64,000 bases of DNA, from NCBI GenBank assembly GCA_002840905.1, contig PHDD01000004.1:38921-102920 (forward strand), in the 5' to 3' direction. The position numbers were made by a program, and so were the translations under genes. Source of the DNA: Bacteroidetes bacterium HGW-Bacteroidetes-4. Lineage in GTDB: Bacteria > Bacteroidota > Bacteroidia > Bacteroidales > SZUA-534. The notes below the pieces were generated by a model. That model saw only the letters and a program-made list of their open reading frames with translations, was not told where the DNA came from and did no database searches. Below, in pieces: positions 15,850-25,512 of this stretch. Position 1 is the stretch's first letter, and each line of letters starts with the position of its first letter.

Positions 15850-18800
15850 CTAATCAAAGTTTCTTCGTGGCAACCGGATTACAAACGTGCTGCCAATACC
15901 TGGTTTGCTTTCAACTTTTATCGATCCACCACTTTTTTCAACAAATTCTTTACACAAAATCAGACCCAATCCAGTGCCTTTTTCCTGAGCTGTCCCCAGA
16001 GATGAAACATTTTTGTCGAGTGAGAATAAGTATGGCAGAATGTCTTTCTCAATACCTACTCCATTGTCAATTACAATAATTTCGGCCCATAATTCGTCAA
16101 CCAATTCAGCTTTAACTTTTACCACATTGTGAGGATACGAAAATTTAATGGCATTGAGTACCAGGTTCCTGAATACGGTAGCCATAATCGATTTATCAGC
16201 ATAAATTTCCAAAGTATCGGGAACCTCAACCAATAAACCAATGTCTTTTTGGTTTGCTGTTGCTGTAATTGTAGCCAGCACTTCGTTAATAAAGGGTTTC
16301 AACACAATTTGTTTGCGATCCATTTGCAAAACACCCGTTTGCGACCGGGCCCAATCGAGCAGGTTTTGAAGAAGTTTATAGGTGTTTTCCGATGTTTGCA
16401 GCATTTCTTCCAAAAATTGCTGCATTTCAGCTTCTGAAATATCGTTGCGATTGTTAACCAACAGTTGCGAAAATCCAATAAGAGTATTGAACGGGCTTTT
16501 TAAATCGTGGGCAAGAATTGAGAAAAACCGATCTTTTGATTTTATAGCTGCCTCGGCTTCATCTTTGGCACTTTTTAAATTGGAATTTAATTGTGTTAGT
16601 TCTTCGTTTTGTTCTTTCAAATCTTGTGTGCGTTGCGAAATTATGGCTTCCAGCTTTTTTCGTTCCCACTCGCTCTTTTTTCTTATAAAACGCAGGTAAA
16701 TAATTAAAGCTACTACTACTCCAATGTAAATAAGTGTTAAAACCCATACTTTTTGGTACCATTTTTTATAGATGGTAAATTCATAAATTTCAGGCTCACT
16801 CCAGTTATAAAACCCTTTTCCTTTGGCTCTTAATTGCAACATATAGGAACCTTCCGGCAAATTGGTCAGAACTATACTCCTGCTATTTCGTTGAACGGCA
16901 ACCCAATGCTCATTATCAGAGTTTACCAAACGGTATTCAAACGAAACGTATTTTGCGGGGTAATGTGAATTGGAAAAACTAATTTGAATTGGGGTATTAA
17001 TTAAAAAAGAATTATGTTCATCGGGATATAATATCCGGTATTCATTTTCAATATGCCGTATTTTTGGTTTGGGTGTGCATTTATATGTTTCTTTTATGGT
17101 TCCCTCAACCATCCCCAAATTGGTTCCCATCCAAATTTGCCCGAATTCATCGATATGTAAATTGCGAAAGGAGTTGGTTTTTGATGGTATTCCATCGTAA
17201 TTATTAAATGTTATAGTAAAAGTACTGTCCCATAAAATTAATCCGTTTGAATTGCCAAACCAAATACGGTCCTGACTATCAATGGCAACTGAAGTAACCT
17301 GTTCCTGATTCATTTCACCCAGGTTAAATTGCTTGATTTCAAGCGGGCTGTATTTCCATATTCCTTCTGAAGTTCCCAGAACTAAATAATTTGAGCGATG
17401 AAACTCTATATCGTTAACTTCAAAAACCGCGTTCTTAATTTCTTTAATCGGTTCACTTACGTTTTCAAAGATATTAGCAATGGGATTAAACCTCCAAAGA
17501 TACGACTGAATTCCCGATGCTCCCAGGTAAAGCGTGCCATCGTCGGCTATTTTCAACATCCGAAGACGCTCTCCGTCAGGAAGAGGAATTACATATTCTG
17601 TTTCTTCAAAAAAGGACGAAAAGCTGACTACCGTTGGTTTTTTTCGGTTTTGAATAAACCAGACCAAACCATCTTTTCCCAAAATCAGTTCGGTTATTGC
17701 TCCGCCTTTTGCAGAAAAATCGTGTTCCAAAAGTGGAACGCCTTTGTTGATAACAATTATCCTTCCGTCGTCGGTAGCTACCCACAAGTCGTTGTTTTTT
17801 ATAATAAATTGATGTATCAGGTATTTCCACTGGCTGAACACTGTATGTAATGTTTTATTTTGCGTATTAAAACCGGCTACGCGCCAACCATCGGTAAAAT
17901 AAAGTTTACCATCTACGGCCTCCATATCTTGAATGTAGAATTTAGTATAATCGGTAAAAGCAGGCTTAAAATCGAGATTCCGAAGCAGTGTAACACCAAA
18001 GTTAGTTGCCAGCCATAATTGGTTTTGCTTATCAATTAATATATCGTTAATGGTTTTTTGCTCTGAAAGAGCAATATGTTCATAATTTAACTGATTTTGC
18101 AGAAACTTGGCTTTAAAAAGACCGTGCGACCAGGTTCCAAGGTAGAGAACCCCATCAGATGCTGGTTCAATAGCTGAAACTGAATAAGGAAAACCGAGAT
18201 CTTTAGTCAAAATAATAGTTCCCGATGAATCAAATTCAAGAAGTACCAAACCATTTTGCACGCCTACTAAAACCTGATTATTTTCAATTAACTGCAAAGC
18301 AAAAACTTCAATACCTGCAAATTTCCAATCCAACAATTCCAATTCACCACTTAAGGAATTTGTCTTAAACAAACTCCCATTTTGGCTCATTACATAAACC
18401 ACCGAAGCAAGTTCAAAAAACATATGGTTTCTAACATAGTTATTGGTATGGCAATTAGCCGGTAGTTCATAAGTTAAAATAGTGTCCATGGTGAGTTGAG
18501 CAACCCTGAGATTGGTTGCTATCCAGATACTGGAATCAGAGGCTTCATACAAGGTTTTGGCATATCTTAAATCGGGCCAGGAAGAAAAACCCAGCAGTTT
18601 GCGGGTATATGATGCAGTATAGCTGTGATCTTTTAACGAAATACTGATTAAACCGTCGTCGGATGCAGCCAAAAAACCAAATTTTTTAGTGAACAACAGG
18701 TTTTTATAATAATTCGAAGCCCGCTCAATATTTCCAACGGCAACAAATTCATTTCCCTCAAAATGCACAATTCCGCCATCGGTAGCTACCCAAAGGTAAC

Positions 18801-18948
18801 CTGCTGAATCTATTTCAAAAGCTTTGATTAAATCGGTGGGCAACCCATTCTCCTGATGATACTCTTCGACCCCCACATTTTGTGCAGCTATAAAACTGGC
18901 ATTAACAAGCAATAATACTATTGCAAAAAGGTGTCGAATATTTTCCAT
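15850..18948 (-). CDS. Membrane sensor histidine kinase with Reg_prop beta-propeller
   Basis: 1032 residues from ATG 18948 (signal peptide IRHLFAIVLLLVNASFIAAQ). The periplasmic part (25-735) carries many two-component-regulator propeller repeats (GYLWVATDGGI, SSIWIATNLRV, GQIWMGTNLGM) and a Y_Y_Y domain (LPEGSYMLQLRAKGKG). One membrane segment near 740 (VLTLIYIGVVVALIIYL), coiled coil 765-800, HisKA with phospho-acceptor His near 814 (LAHDLKSPFN), and HATPase (NAIKFSY, DNGVGIE, GTGLGL). Unlike typical hybrid two-component proteins it stops after the kinase and has no receiver or AraC output; no response regulator is adjacent. Ligand unknown. Confidence 0.9.
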   Translation of the reverse strand: MENIRHLFAIVLLLVNASFIAAQNVGVEEYHQENGLPTDLIKAFEIDSAGYLWVATDGGIVHFEGNEFVAVGNIERASNYYKNLLFTKKFGFLAASDDGLISISLKDHSYTASYTRKLLGFSSWPDLRYAKTLYEASDSSIWIATNLRVAQLTMDTILTYELPANCHTNNYVRNHMFFELASVVYVMSQNGSLFKTNSLSGELELLDWKFAGIEVFALQLIENNQVLVGVQNGLVLLEFDSSGTIILTKDLGFPYSVSAIEPASDGVLYLGTWSHGLFKAKFLQNQLNYEHIALSEQKTINDILIDKQNQLWLATNFGVTLLRNLDFKPAFTDYTKFYIQDMEAVDGKLYFTDGWRVAGFNTQNKTLHTVFSQWKYLIHQFIIKNNDLWVATDDGRIIVINKGVPLLEHDFSAKGGAITELILGKDGLVWFIQNRKKPTVVSFSSFFEETEYVIPLPDGERLRMLKIADDGTLYLGASGIQSYLWRFNPIANIFENVSEPIKEIKNAVFEVNDIEFHRSNYLVLGTSEGIWKYSPLEIKQFNLGEMNQEQVTSVAIDSQDRIWFGNSNGLILWDSTFTITFNNYDGIPSKTNSFRNLHIDEFGQIWMGTNLGMVEGTIKETYKCTPKPKIRHIENEYRILYPDEHNSFLINTPIQISFSNSHYPAKYVSFEYRLVNSDNEHWVAVQRNSRSIVLTNLPEGSYMLQLRAKGKGFYNWSEPEIYEFTIYKKWYQKVWVLTLIYIGVVVALIIYLRFIRKKSEWERKKLEAIISQRTQDLKEQNEELTQLNSNLKSAKDEAEAAIKSKDRFFSILAHDLKSPFNTLIGFSQLLVNNRNDISEAEMQQFLEEMLQTSENTYKLLQNLLDWARSQTGVLQMDRKQIVLKPFINEVLATITATANQKDIGLLVEVPDTLEIYADKSIMATVFRNLVLNAIKFSYPHNVVKVKAELVDELWAEIIVIDNGVGIEKDILPYLFSLDKNVSSLGTAQEKGTGLGLILCKEFVEKSGGSIKVESKPGIGSTFVIRLPRRNFD

Positions 18949-19095
18949 CCTTGTAAAGGTATAGAAAAGCTCCAACCAGTAACCCGGTAATAAGTTGATA
19001 TAACTCAGTTTATAAACCGAAGTATGTCAGAAAAAAGCAGGCAACTCTTTAATTATTGGCTTACTAAGTTTTATTAAAACAAACCCTGTTCCTTA

Positions 19096-21495
19096 TTAAA
19101 ATTCAATCATTATTCCAACCGATGGGACTAATGTTCCTGAACCATCTGTGGCAATATAACGCATCTGATATTTTTGCTCTTCAATGGGTGCATCCGGATT
19201 TACAATAATTTTTGTCCCGTCGGGATTGGTGTCTACGGTTAAAATATCGGGTGTGTCTACTTTTGCATTTAGTAAATTCTGAATATCAACATAAACCATC
19301 AACGACCATTTATCGAAAAAATAACTTTTATCGACACGAACATCTAACTGGGTAAATGCATTCAAACGCTTCTGATTAAAACGGGAATAATCGGGATAAG
19401 CCTGAAGTCGTGAATCCCAGGCAAGAACATAAAAGCTTTTTTCAACATCGTAAGGTGTATAAGGGGCGCCTCCTGCAAAACGAAACTTAAATCCAAAATC
19501 CCAATGGTTTTTGAAGCTGCGTGTTGCAGTAATATTAAACAGATGCTTGTTATCCCAGGCGGTTGGTATATACTCCCCGTAAGCATCTTTAAATTCACTG
19601 CGCACAAAGGTATAAGCCAGAATGGTATTGAAACCAAATAAATTGGTATAACGCATATACAATTCTGCTCCCAAGGCCCGGCCAACACCGGTTGAAACCA
19701 CCTCCTCGTCGCCAAAGGTTCCATAATCGCCTCCTTTACTGGCCAGTGCAATGGAATCGTTTACCGAAAAAGGATAGTTGTTGTATTTTTTATAGAACCC
19801 CTCAAGGGTAATTTTAGATTGCTCGTTGGGTAAATACTCTAAACCACCAACCAGATGATCGGATTGCAGGTAGCCAACTCCGTTAGCTTTATTAACCAGA
19901 ACTCCATTTTGTGCACCGTAACCCAGCGTGGTATATGCCGGTAACTGATAAAACCGGCCGGTATTAAAGTTTAATGCCCATTTTTCAGCAAAAGGATAAC
20001 TCAATGACAAACGCGGACTTAATTGTTTAAAAAGGTTCGACATTTCGGACGAATAATTATTGGCATCGGCACGCAAACCAACTGAAACGGTAAGACGGCC
20101 ATCAAATATACCTTTACTTACCTGCCCAAAAGTGTTCCATTTAACTAAATCCAAATCCGATTCATAATTTATGGCTGTAGAGCCGGTATTTAAAAAACGC
20201 ATTTGAAAAGTTTCATTAAAATACTGCGCATATTCCATTCCTGCACCAATATTTATTTTCATTTTATTTTCGGTTCGCCAGGTATGCTCATACCTCAGCT
20301 TGGTTTCAATTTCGTCGGAATTGTAATCCAAAATTTTTAACGAATCTTCTTCAACATTACCAATGTACTTATACGAGGTATTGTTCAGGTGATTCCTGCT
20401 TAAAACCAGGGTTTGGTAACCATTTACACGATAATGTTTATACACTCCTCCCACGGTATAATTCCATTGCTCAAAAACAGGTAAATAGCCTACAAGATAA
20501 CGTTTTTCCTCAGTTTCATTAGCATCTAAATTAAGTTCGAACTGATCAATGGCTCCCAAACCAATCAAGGTTATTTCGTTTTTTTCGTTGATGCGGGTCT
20601 TAAGCTTGAATTGAACATCGTTGTAGGTTGGTAAAAAGGGCAAGCCCAGTCCGGCAAACAAAAACTGCAAATACGAGCGGCGGGCCGAGAAAACCAAACT
20701 GGTTTTATCACCAACCGGTCCATCCATGGTTAAGGCTAAGTCAGATGCACCTACGGTTGCTCTGAATTTCATTTTCTCTTTATTACCGTCAACCTGTTTA
20801 AATTCGAGCACCGAACTAAGTGCATTTCCCCGGTTGGCTGGAAAAGCTCCGCTGTAAAAATCGACCGAACGTACAAAATCAACATTAATAATGCCAATAG
20901 GTCCGCCCGAGGCACCTTGTGTGGAAAAATGGTTCAGGTTAGGAATCTCCACATCGTCTAAATAAAACCGATTTTCACTGGGGCCTCCGCCACGCACTAT
21001 TAAATCGTTACGGTACGAAACCGAACCAGCAACTCCGGGTAAAGACTGAACTACCCGGCTGATATCGCGGTTTCCACCCGGATTCTTTTCAATTTCACCA
21101 ATGCCTATGCTGCGCATTGAAAGCGGACTCTCCTCTTTTCTGACAAAGGGTGAGGCTTTCACTTTGATTTCATCCAACTGGGTTGACGATTCGTTCATGG
21201 CAATTTCAATAAAAGCCGTTTTGGCGTTGGTTACCAGTATCTCGGTCGAAACCACTGTTTCGTAACCAATGGAAGAAACCTGAACTTTGACAAAACCTGC
21301 TTCGATGCCGTTTAACCGGAATTTACCGTTCAAATCGGTAACAGAACCAATGGTGGTTCCATATATTATCACATTAGCAAAAGGTACCGGTTGGTTATTT
21401 ATCGGATTTTTAACCAATCCTTCAAGGGTTCCGTTTTGCGAAAAGCTGCTAAAAGCCAGCAATAATAAAGCTGCTATCAATATTTTTATCTTCAT
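19096..21495 (-). CDS. TonB-dependent receptor with carboxypeptidase-regulatory-like domain
   Basis: 799 residues from ATG 21495, preceded by AAGGAAA. Signal peptide 1-20 (IKILIAALLLLAFSSFS); residues 22-110 form a CarboxypepD_reg-like domain (LEGLVKNPINNQPVPFANVII); plug about 120-235 (RDISRVVQSLPGVAG, DLIVRGGGPSENRFYLDDVEI in pieces); barrel to the terminal Phe (VPSVGIMIEF). No SusD partner. Divergent from marR across a 117-base region with a 16-bp palindrome, so it is a likely target of that regulator. Substrate cannot be told from sequence. Confidence 0.9.
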   Translation of the reverse strand: MKIKILIAALLLLAFSSFSQNGTLEGLVKNPINNQPVPFANVIIYGTTIGSVTDLNGKFRLNGIEAGFVKVQVSSIGYETVVSTEILVTNAKTAFIEIAMNESSTQLDEIKVKASPFVRKEESPLSMRSIGIGEIEKNPGGNRDISRVVQSLPGVAGSVSYRNDLIVRGGGPSENRFYLDDVEIPNLNHFSTQGASGGPIGIINVDFVRSVDFYSGAFPANRGNALSSVLEFKQVDGNKEKMKFRATVGASDLALTMDGPVGDKTSLVFSARRSYLQFLFAGLGLPFLPTYNDVQFKLKTRINEKNEITLIGLGAIDQFELNLDANETEEKRYLVGYLPVFEQWNYTVGGVYKHYRVNGYQTLVLSRNHLNNTSYKYIGNVEEDSLKILDYNSDEIETKLRYEHTWRTENKMKINIGAGMEYAQYFNETFQMRFLNTGSTAINYESDLDLVKWNTFGQVSKGIFDGRLTVSVGLRADANNYSSEMSNLFKQLSPRLSLSYPFAEKWALNFNTGRFYQLPAYTTLGYGAQNGVLVNKANGVGYLQSDHLVGGLEYLPNEQSKITLEGFYKKYNNYPFSVNDSIALASKGGDYGTFGDEEVVSTGVGRALGAELYMRYTNLFGFNTILAYTFVRSEFKDAYGEYIPTAWDNKHLFNITATRSFKNHWDFGFKFRFAGGAPYTPYDVEKSFYVLAWDSRLQAYPDYSRFNQKRLNAFTQLDVRVDKSYFFDKWSLMVYVDIQNLLNAKVDTPDILTVDTNPDGTKIIVNPDAPIEEQKYQMRYIATDGSGTLVPSVGIMIEF

Positions 21496-21586
21496 AATTT
21501 CCTTGCATTGAATCTTCAAATGTATTACGTTTTCGTTGCATAAAAACATTTGTTCGCTAATTTTGTTTCAATAATTGCAAATATTT

Positions 21587-21602
21587 ATTACGAATTCGTA
21601 AT
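21587..21602. promoter_or_regulatory. Perfect 16-bp palindrome, candidate MarR operator
   Basis: ATTACGAATTCGTAAT, 10 bases upstream of the marR start codon and 91 bases from the divergent TonB receptor start. MarR proteins bind palindromes of about this size as dimers, usually at their own promoter. Position and perfect symmetry support an autoregulatory operator. Confidence 0.6.
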
Positions 21603-21612
21603 TTAATAAACC

Positions 21613-22275
21613 ATGAAGTACCAACTTCTAAATGAACTGATACAACATCTTGAGAAATTTGAATCGCTTCAAAATCAAAACCATAAGAATATCAATGCTT
21701 TTGCTCAATGGCTCGCCCATGAGAACCAGGCAAACAAAACAGCACAAAAATTTATACCTGTAGAAAGTACCGAACCCATATATCGGCAACCTGTAGATGC
21801 TTTAATAAGTATTTTAATTGGCCGGATGGGCAAATACGCGCGTGTTTATACTAAGAAAATACTTTCAAATACCAGCCTTAGCGGCATGGACGATTACAGT
21901 TTTATGGCTACGCTCATGTTTCACGAGCATATGACAAAAAGTGAACTCATACATTACAACCTACTCGATTCGGTAACCTCGGGCGCCGACATCATAAAAC
22001 GTTTGATAAACAATGGCTTGATTCAGGAAGAGGAAAACCCAAACGACAAACGCTCAAAAAGTGTTCGTATTACTCCCAAAGGACGGGCTATGATGGTTGA
22101 GGTTTTTAAAGAAATGCAACTTGCATCGGAAATTGTTACCGGCAAACTAAGTGAAAAAGAAAAACACACACTGGTTGAACTCCTGAGTAAGCTCGATGCA
22201 TTCCACAAAGACATATTTGAAAACGATCGGAAACTGGAATTAAGCGCTATTAAAAACAAACACCTTACCAAATAA
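21613..22275 (+). CDS. MarR-family transcriptional regulator
   Basis: 220 residues, longer than the usual 140-160 because of an N-terminal helical extension (1-60). Winged helix about 100-180: SFMATLMFHEHMTKSELIHYN, recognition-helix region VTSGADIIKRLINNGLIQ, wing NPNDKRSKSVRITPKGRAM (the DxRsk wing motif is clear). C-terminal dimerisation helices follow. It is divergent from the TonB receptor gene and 75 bases before the cytochrome P460-like gene; likely controls both in response to a small ligand. Confidence 0.88.
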   Translation: MKYQLLNELIQHLEKFESLQNQNHKNINAFAQWLAHENQANKTAQKFIPVESTEPIYRQPVDALISILIGRMGKYARVYTKKILSNTSLSGMDDYSFMATLMFHEHMTKSELIHYNLLDSVTSGADIIKRLINNGLIQEEENPNDKRSKSVRITPKGRAMMVEVFKEMQLASEIVTGKLSEKEKHTLVELLSKLDAFHKDIFENDRKLELSAIKNKHLTK

Positions 22276-22350
22276 CCGGTTGTTTTGAACCTTTTTAACA
22301 GCCAACTGTTTCATATCCAACTAATTTATTAAACCTAAAAATGTAGCATT

Positions 22351-22872
22351 ATGCAAAAACCGTTTGTTTATTCGTTTGGAGCAGCACTACTGGTTTTATT
22401 TATTTTACTGCATACCTCGTGCAAAAAAGAGGAATCAATTAGTGGCACCGATTTGGAACTTTATAACATGGCCACCGAAACCGAAGGATTCACCTGGTAT
22501 CAGAACTCCGATATTTTACTGAATCGCAGTGCAGCCAGTGGTCATAACGAAGCATTTTTAAGAACCCGTTATAATACCGTAGCATCAACTCATTTGGATG
22601 CTACCGGAAAAGTAAAGGCGCAAACTGTATTTAACGAAGGCTCGCTCATTGTAAAAGAATTGTGGAGTAATGAATTGTCCATTAACCGCTATGCCATTCT
22701 TTACAAACAAAGCGAACATGAATTTGCCGATGAAAACGGCTGGGTTTGGGGATACATTAACACCGACAAAACCGTTAAAGCTCCTTCTTCTGACAAAGGA
22801 GTTTCGTGCATCAGTTGCCACATGCAAACCAATAACATTGACAATACGTTAATGAATAAATATTTTCCTTAA
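22351..22872 (+). CDS. Cytochrome P460-like lipoprotein
   Basis: 173 residues. Lipobox LLHTSC gives an N-terminal lipid anchor at about Cys23. The mature part follows the cytochrome P460 layout: TVFNEGSLIVKELW, YAILYKQ, ENGWVWGYI and near the C-terminus a c-type heme site CISCH (about 151-155). Family members oxidise small N-compounds or have unknown redox roles; the protein would sit on the periplasmic face of a membrane. Probably cotranscribed with marR. Confidence 0.8.
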   Translation: MQKPFVYSFGAALLVLFILLHTSCKKEESISGTDLELYNMATETEGFTWYQNSDILLNRSAASGHNEAFLRTRYNTVASTHLDATGKVKAQTVFNEGSLIVKELWSNELSINRYAILYKQSEHEFADENGWVWGYINTDKTVKAPSSDKGVSCISCHMQTNNIDNTLMNKYFP

Positions 22873-22886
22873 GCGGGTTTTGCCTG

Positions 22887-23807
22887 TTATAGCTTTTCCA
22901 TTTCGCTAAAAGAGTTGAAACGGAAGGTAAAATTCAATTGTTTAAGTTTTTCAGGCGCTACACCTTGGTTGGCCAGTAACATTTCGCTGGTTTTTTCAGC
23001 ACCCAAAAAAAGTTTGAATACAACAGCCGGTATGGAAAGAATAAAAAGTGCCCGTGTCCTTTTTTTCAACCAAAGAGAAAAATCCTTAAAAGAAATTGGA
23101 TGGGGCGAAACCGCATTAATGATACCTTTGTAATCGGAACTGGTTATGCTTTGGCTAATTATTCTTACCAAATCGTCCAGGTGAATCCACGAAATGTATT
23201 GCTTCCCATCGCCCGGATAAACGCCCAGTCCCAAATTGGATGCCTGTTTCATCTGAGCCAGAAAACCTCCCTCGGGTGAAATTACAATACCCAGTCGTAA
23301 AACTACTTTACGTATTCCATCCAGATTAACAAATTGCAATTGCTGTTCGGTTTGCTGTACCACATCAGCTAAAAAACCATTGCCTTTAGGCGCTTGCTCA
23401 TTAACAAGGCCGCCGGTTTGCGCACCATAGAAACCCACAGCAGAAGCTTGTATCCAAACCCCTGGCATATTTTGCAAATTTTTTGCAATTGCTTCTAATT
23501 CAATAATAGATTCGGTTCTGCTGTTTAAAATCTCCTTTTTATAGCTTTGAGTCCATCGTTGTGCACCAATATTTGCCCCCGACAAATTGATTATGGCATC
23601 ACACTTTTTACAATTTGACAAAAGTAACATGCTGTTTCCTTCGGGCCATTTTACAATGCCCACTGATTCAGGAAAAAGTAAACGGGCTTTATCAGGATTT
23701 CGGGTCAATACATTTATATTATACCCCTGTTTAAGCAAATGGGCAACCAAGGCTTTGCCAATAAAACCAGTTGCTCCGGCAATTAATACCGTGGTTTGTT
23801 CTTTCAT
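22887..23807 (-). CDS. TIGR01777/YfcH-family NAD(P)-binding epimerase-like protein
   Basis: 306 residues. Rossmann start VLIAGATGFIGKALVAHLLKQGY at 7-29, INLSGANIGAQRWT motif typical of TIGR01777, ASAVGFYGAQTGG active-site region, ISWIHLDDLVRII, and the C-terminal DUF1731 segment (VFKLFLGAEKTSEMLLANQGVAPEKLKQL in pieces). An SDR-superfamily protein of unknown substrate, widely conserved. Convergent with the cytochrome gene (14 bases apart). Confidence 0.9.
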   Translation of the reverse strand: MKEQTTVLIAGATGFIGKALVAHLLKQGYNINVLTRNPDKARLLFPESVGIVKWPEGNSMLLLSNCKKCDAIINLSGANIGAQRWTQSYKKEILNSRTESIIELEAIAKNLQNMPGVWIQASAVGFYGAQTGGLVNEQAPKGNGFLADVVQQTEQQLQFVNLDGIRKVVLRLGIVISPEGGFLAQMKQASNLGLGVYPGDGKQYISWIHLDDLVRIISQSITSSDYKGIINAVSPHPISFKDFSLWLKKRTRALFILSIPAVVFKLFLGAEKTSEMLLANQGVAPEKLKQLNFTFRFNSFSEMEKL

Positions 23808-23854
23808 ACTCTGGTAAACAAATATGCCTAAAGTAAGTTTTTTAAAACCAAGAA

Positions 23855-23880
23855 AAAAGCCACTTTAATAGGTGGCTTTT
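23855..23880 (-). terminator. Terminator of hutH
   Basis: Stem AAAAGCCAC / GTGGCTTTT with an 8-base loop; on the minus strand it follows the hutH stop and is followed by a T run. Confidence 0.8.
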
Positions 23881-23898
23881 ATAATTAAAATAATGTTC

Positions 23899-25401
23899 TT
23901 AATCAAAATGTCCAAATTTTCCTTTTTGCAAGAAACTAACGGCTAATTCCATTTCCTGATACATCACCTTGTCGTTATGAATAAACTCAACCGATAAGCG
24001 AAACTGACTTACAAAATCGTCAATATAAGGTGAAGGTCGTAAAGGCTTTCGCAAATCAAGTGCCTGAGCAGCATTCATTAGCTCAACAGCCAAAATGCGT
24101 TCTACATTTTCAACTACACGCAAAGCTTTGGTTGCTGCATTGGCTCCCATACTTACATGATCTTCCTGTCCGTTGCTCGAAACAATGGAATCAACACTGG
24201 CTGGTGTGCACAATTGCTTGTTTTGACTCACAATACCAGCTGCTGCATATTGAGGAATCATAAAACCTGAATTTAAACCCGGATTGGCCACCAAAAACTC
24301 GGGTAAACCACGCAAACCCAGTATCAACTGAGCCGTACGACGCTCTGAGATATTCCCTAATTCGGCCATGGCAATGGCCAGGTAATCGAGATTAAGGGCC
24401 AAAGGCTGGCCATGAAAGTTTCCACCCGAAAGCACCATATCCTCATCGGGAAAAACCGTGGGATTATCGGTAACCGAATTGATTTCGATTTCTACAACCT
24501 GTGCAATATATTTTACTGAATCTTTAGTAGCCCCGTGTACCTGAGGAATGCAACGGAAGGAATAAGGATCCTGTACGTGTTTCTTTGGCTGAGCCATAAT
24601 CTGACTTCCGGCCAACAAATTGCGGATGTTTTTTGCGGTTTCAATTTGCCCGCTGTGCGGACGAATCTGATGTAACAAATCATTAAAGGGTTCCAGGCGT
24701 CCGTCAAAAGCCTCAAGTGAGGTTGCTCCAATGATATCGGCAAACTTTATCAGCCGGAAAGCTTTTAACAGGGAATAAACGGCATGTGCACTCATAAACT
24801 GTGTTCCGTTGAGCAGTGCCAAACCTTCTTTCGACTGCAACTCGATGGGTTCCCATCCCAATTGTTCCATTACCTGATCCGCAGGCAGTCGTAATCCCTG
24901 GTAATACACTTCGCCCATCCCGATTAAGGGTAAAAACAAGTTGGCCAATGGGGCTAAATCGCCGGAAGCTCCTAATGAACCCAATTCAAAAACTACCGGA
25001 AGCACCTCGTGGTTGTACATGTCGATAATACGTTGCACCGTTTGCAACTGCACCCCGCTTTTGCCCATCGACAAAGCATGAGCTTTTAACAAAAGCATTA
25101 GCTTAATTATCTCGGGCCGAACCAAATCGCCGGTTCCGCAAGCATGCGACATGACCAAGTTTTTTTGCAACTGTCCCAATTCATCGTTCGAAATACTTTT
25201 ATTACACAAAGAACCAAACCCGGTATTAATGCCATAAATGGGTTCGGAATGGGTAGCTACTTTTTTATCGAGGTATTCACGACAGCGAACAATGGCCTGA
25301 ACTGCTTGCTCTGAAAGTTCTAAAAGGTATGCTCCTTCAATAATTTCTTCGATTCGTTCAAAAGTTAAATAATCAGGAGTAATATAATGCACTTTAGTCA
25401 T
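23899..25401 (-). CDS. hutH: Histidine ammonia-lyase
   Basis: 500 residues. Converts L-histidine to urocanate and ammonia, first step of histidine degradation. The MIO prosthetic group forms from Ala145-Ser146-Gly147 in SLGASGDLAPL. Other family segments: YGINTGFGSL, LLNGTQFMSA, QDPYSFRCIPQVHG, SGGNFHGQPLAL, QEDHVSMGANAATKA. Full length. No hutU, hutI or ftcD/hutG lies beside it. It stands between its own terminator and the hisS terminator, so it is a single-gene unit. Confidence 0.95.
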   Translation of the reverse strand: MTKVHYITPDYLTFERIEEIIEGAYLLELSEQAVQAIVRCREYLDKKVATHSEPIYGINTGFGSLCNKSISNDELGQLQKNLVMSHACGTGDLVRPEIIKLMLLLKAHALSMGKSGVQLQTVQRIIDMYNHEVLPVVFELGSLGASGDLAPLANLFLPLIGMGEVYYQGLRLPADQVMEQLGWEPIELQSKEGLALLNGTQFMSAHAVYSLLKAFRLIKFADIIGATSLEAFDGRLEPFNDLLHQIRPHSGQIETAKNIRNLLAGSQIMAQPKKHVQDPYSFRCIPQVHGATKDSVKYIAQVVEIEINSVTDNPTVFPDEDMVLSGGNFHGQPLALNLDYLAIAMAELGNISERRTAQLILGLRGLPEFLVANPGLNSGFMIPQYAAAGIVSQNKQLCTPASVDSIVSSNGQEDHVSMGANAATKALRVVENVERILAVELMNAAQALDLRKPLRPSPYIDDFVSQFRLSVEFIHNDKVMYQEMELAVSFLQKGKFGHFD

Positions 25402-25442
25402 AGCAAATTTTCTATAAATTAAACTTGGTGCAAAAGAAACAA

Positions 25443-25471
25443 AAGGGATTCACTTTGTATGAAAATCCCTT
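25443..25471 (-). terminator. Terminator of hisS
   Basis: Stem AAGGGATT / AATCCCTT with a 13-base loop, then TTTGTTTCTTTT on the minus strand. It lies between hisS and hutH. Confidence 0.7.
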
Positions 25472-25512
25472 ATGATTTATAGCAGTTTGCCTTCTTTTAA
25501 CTAAGAAAAATA

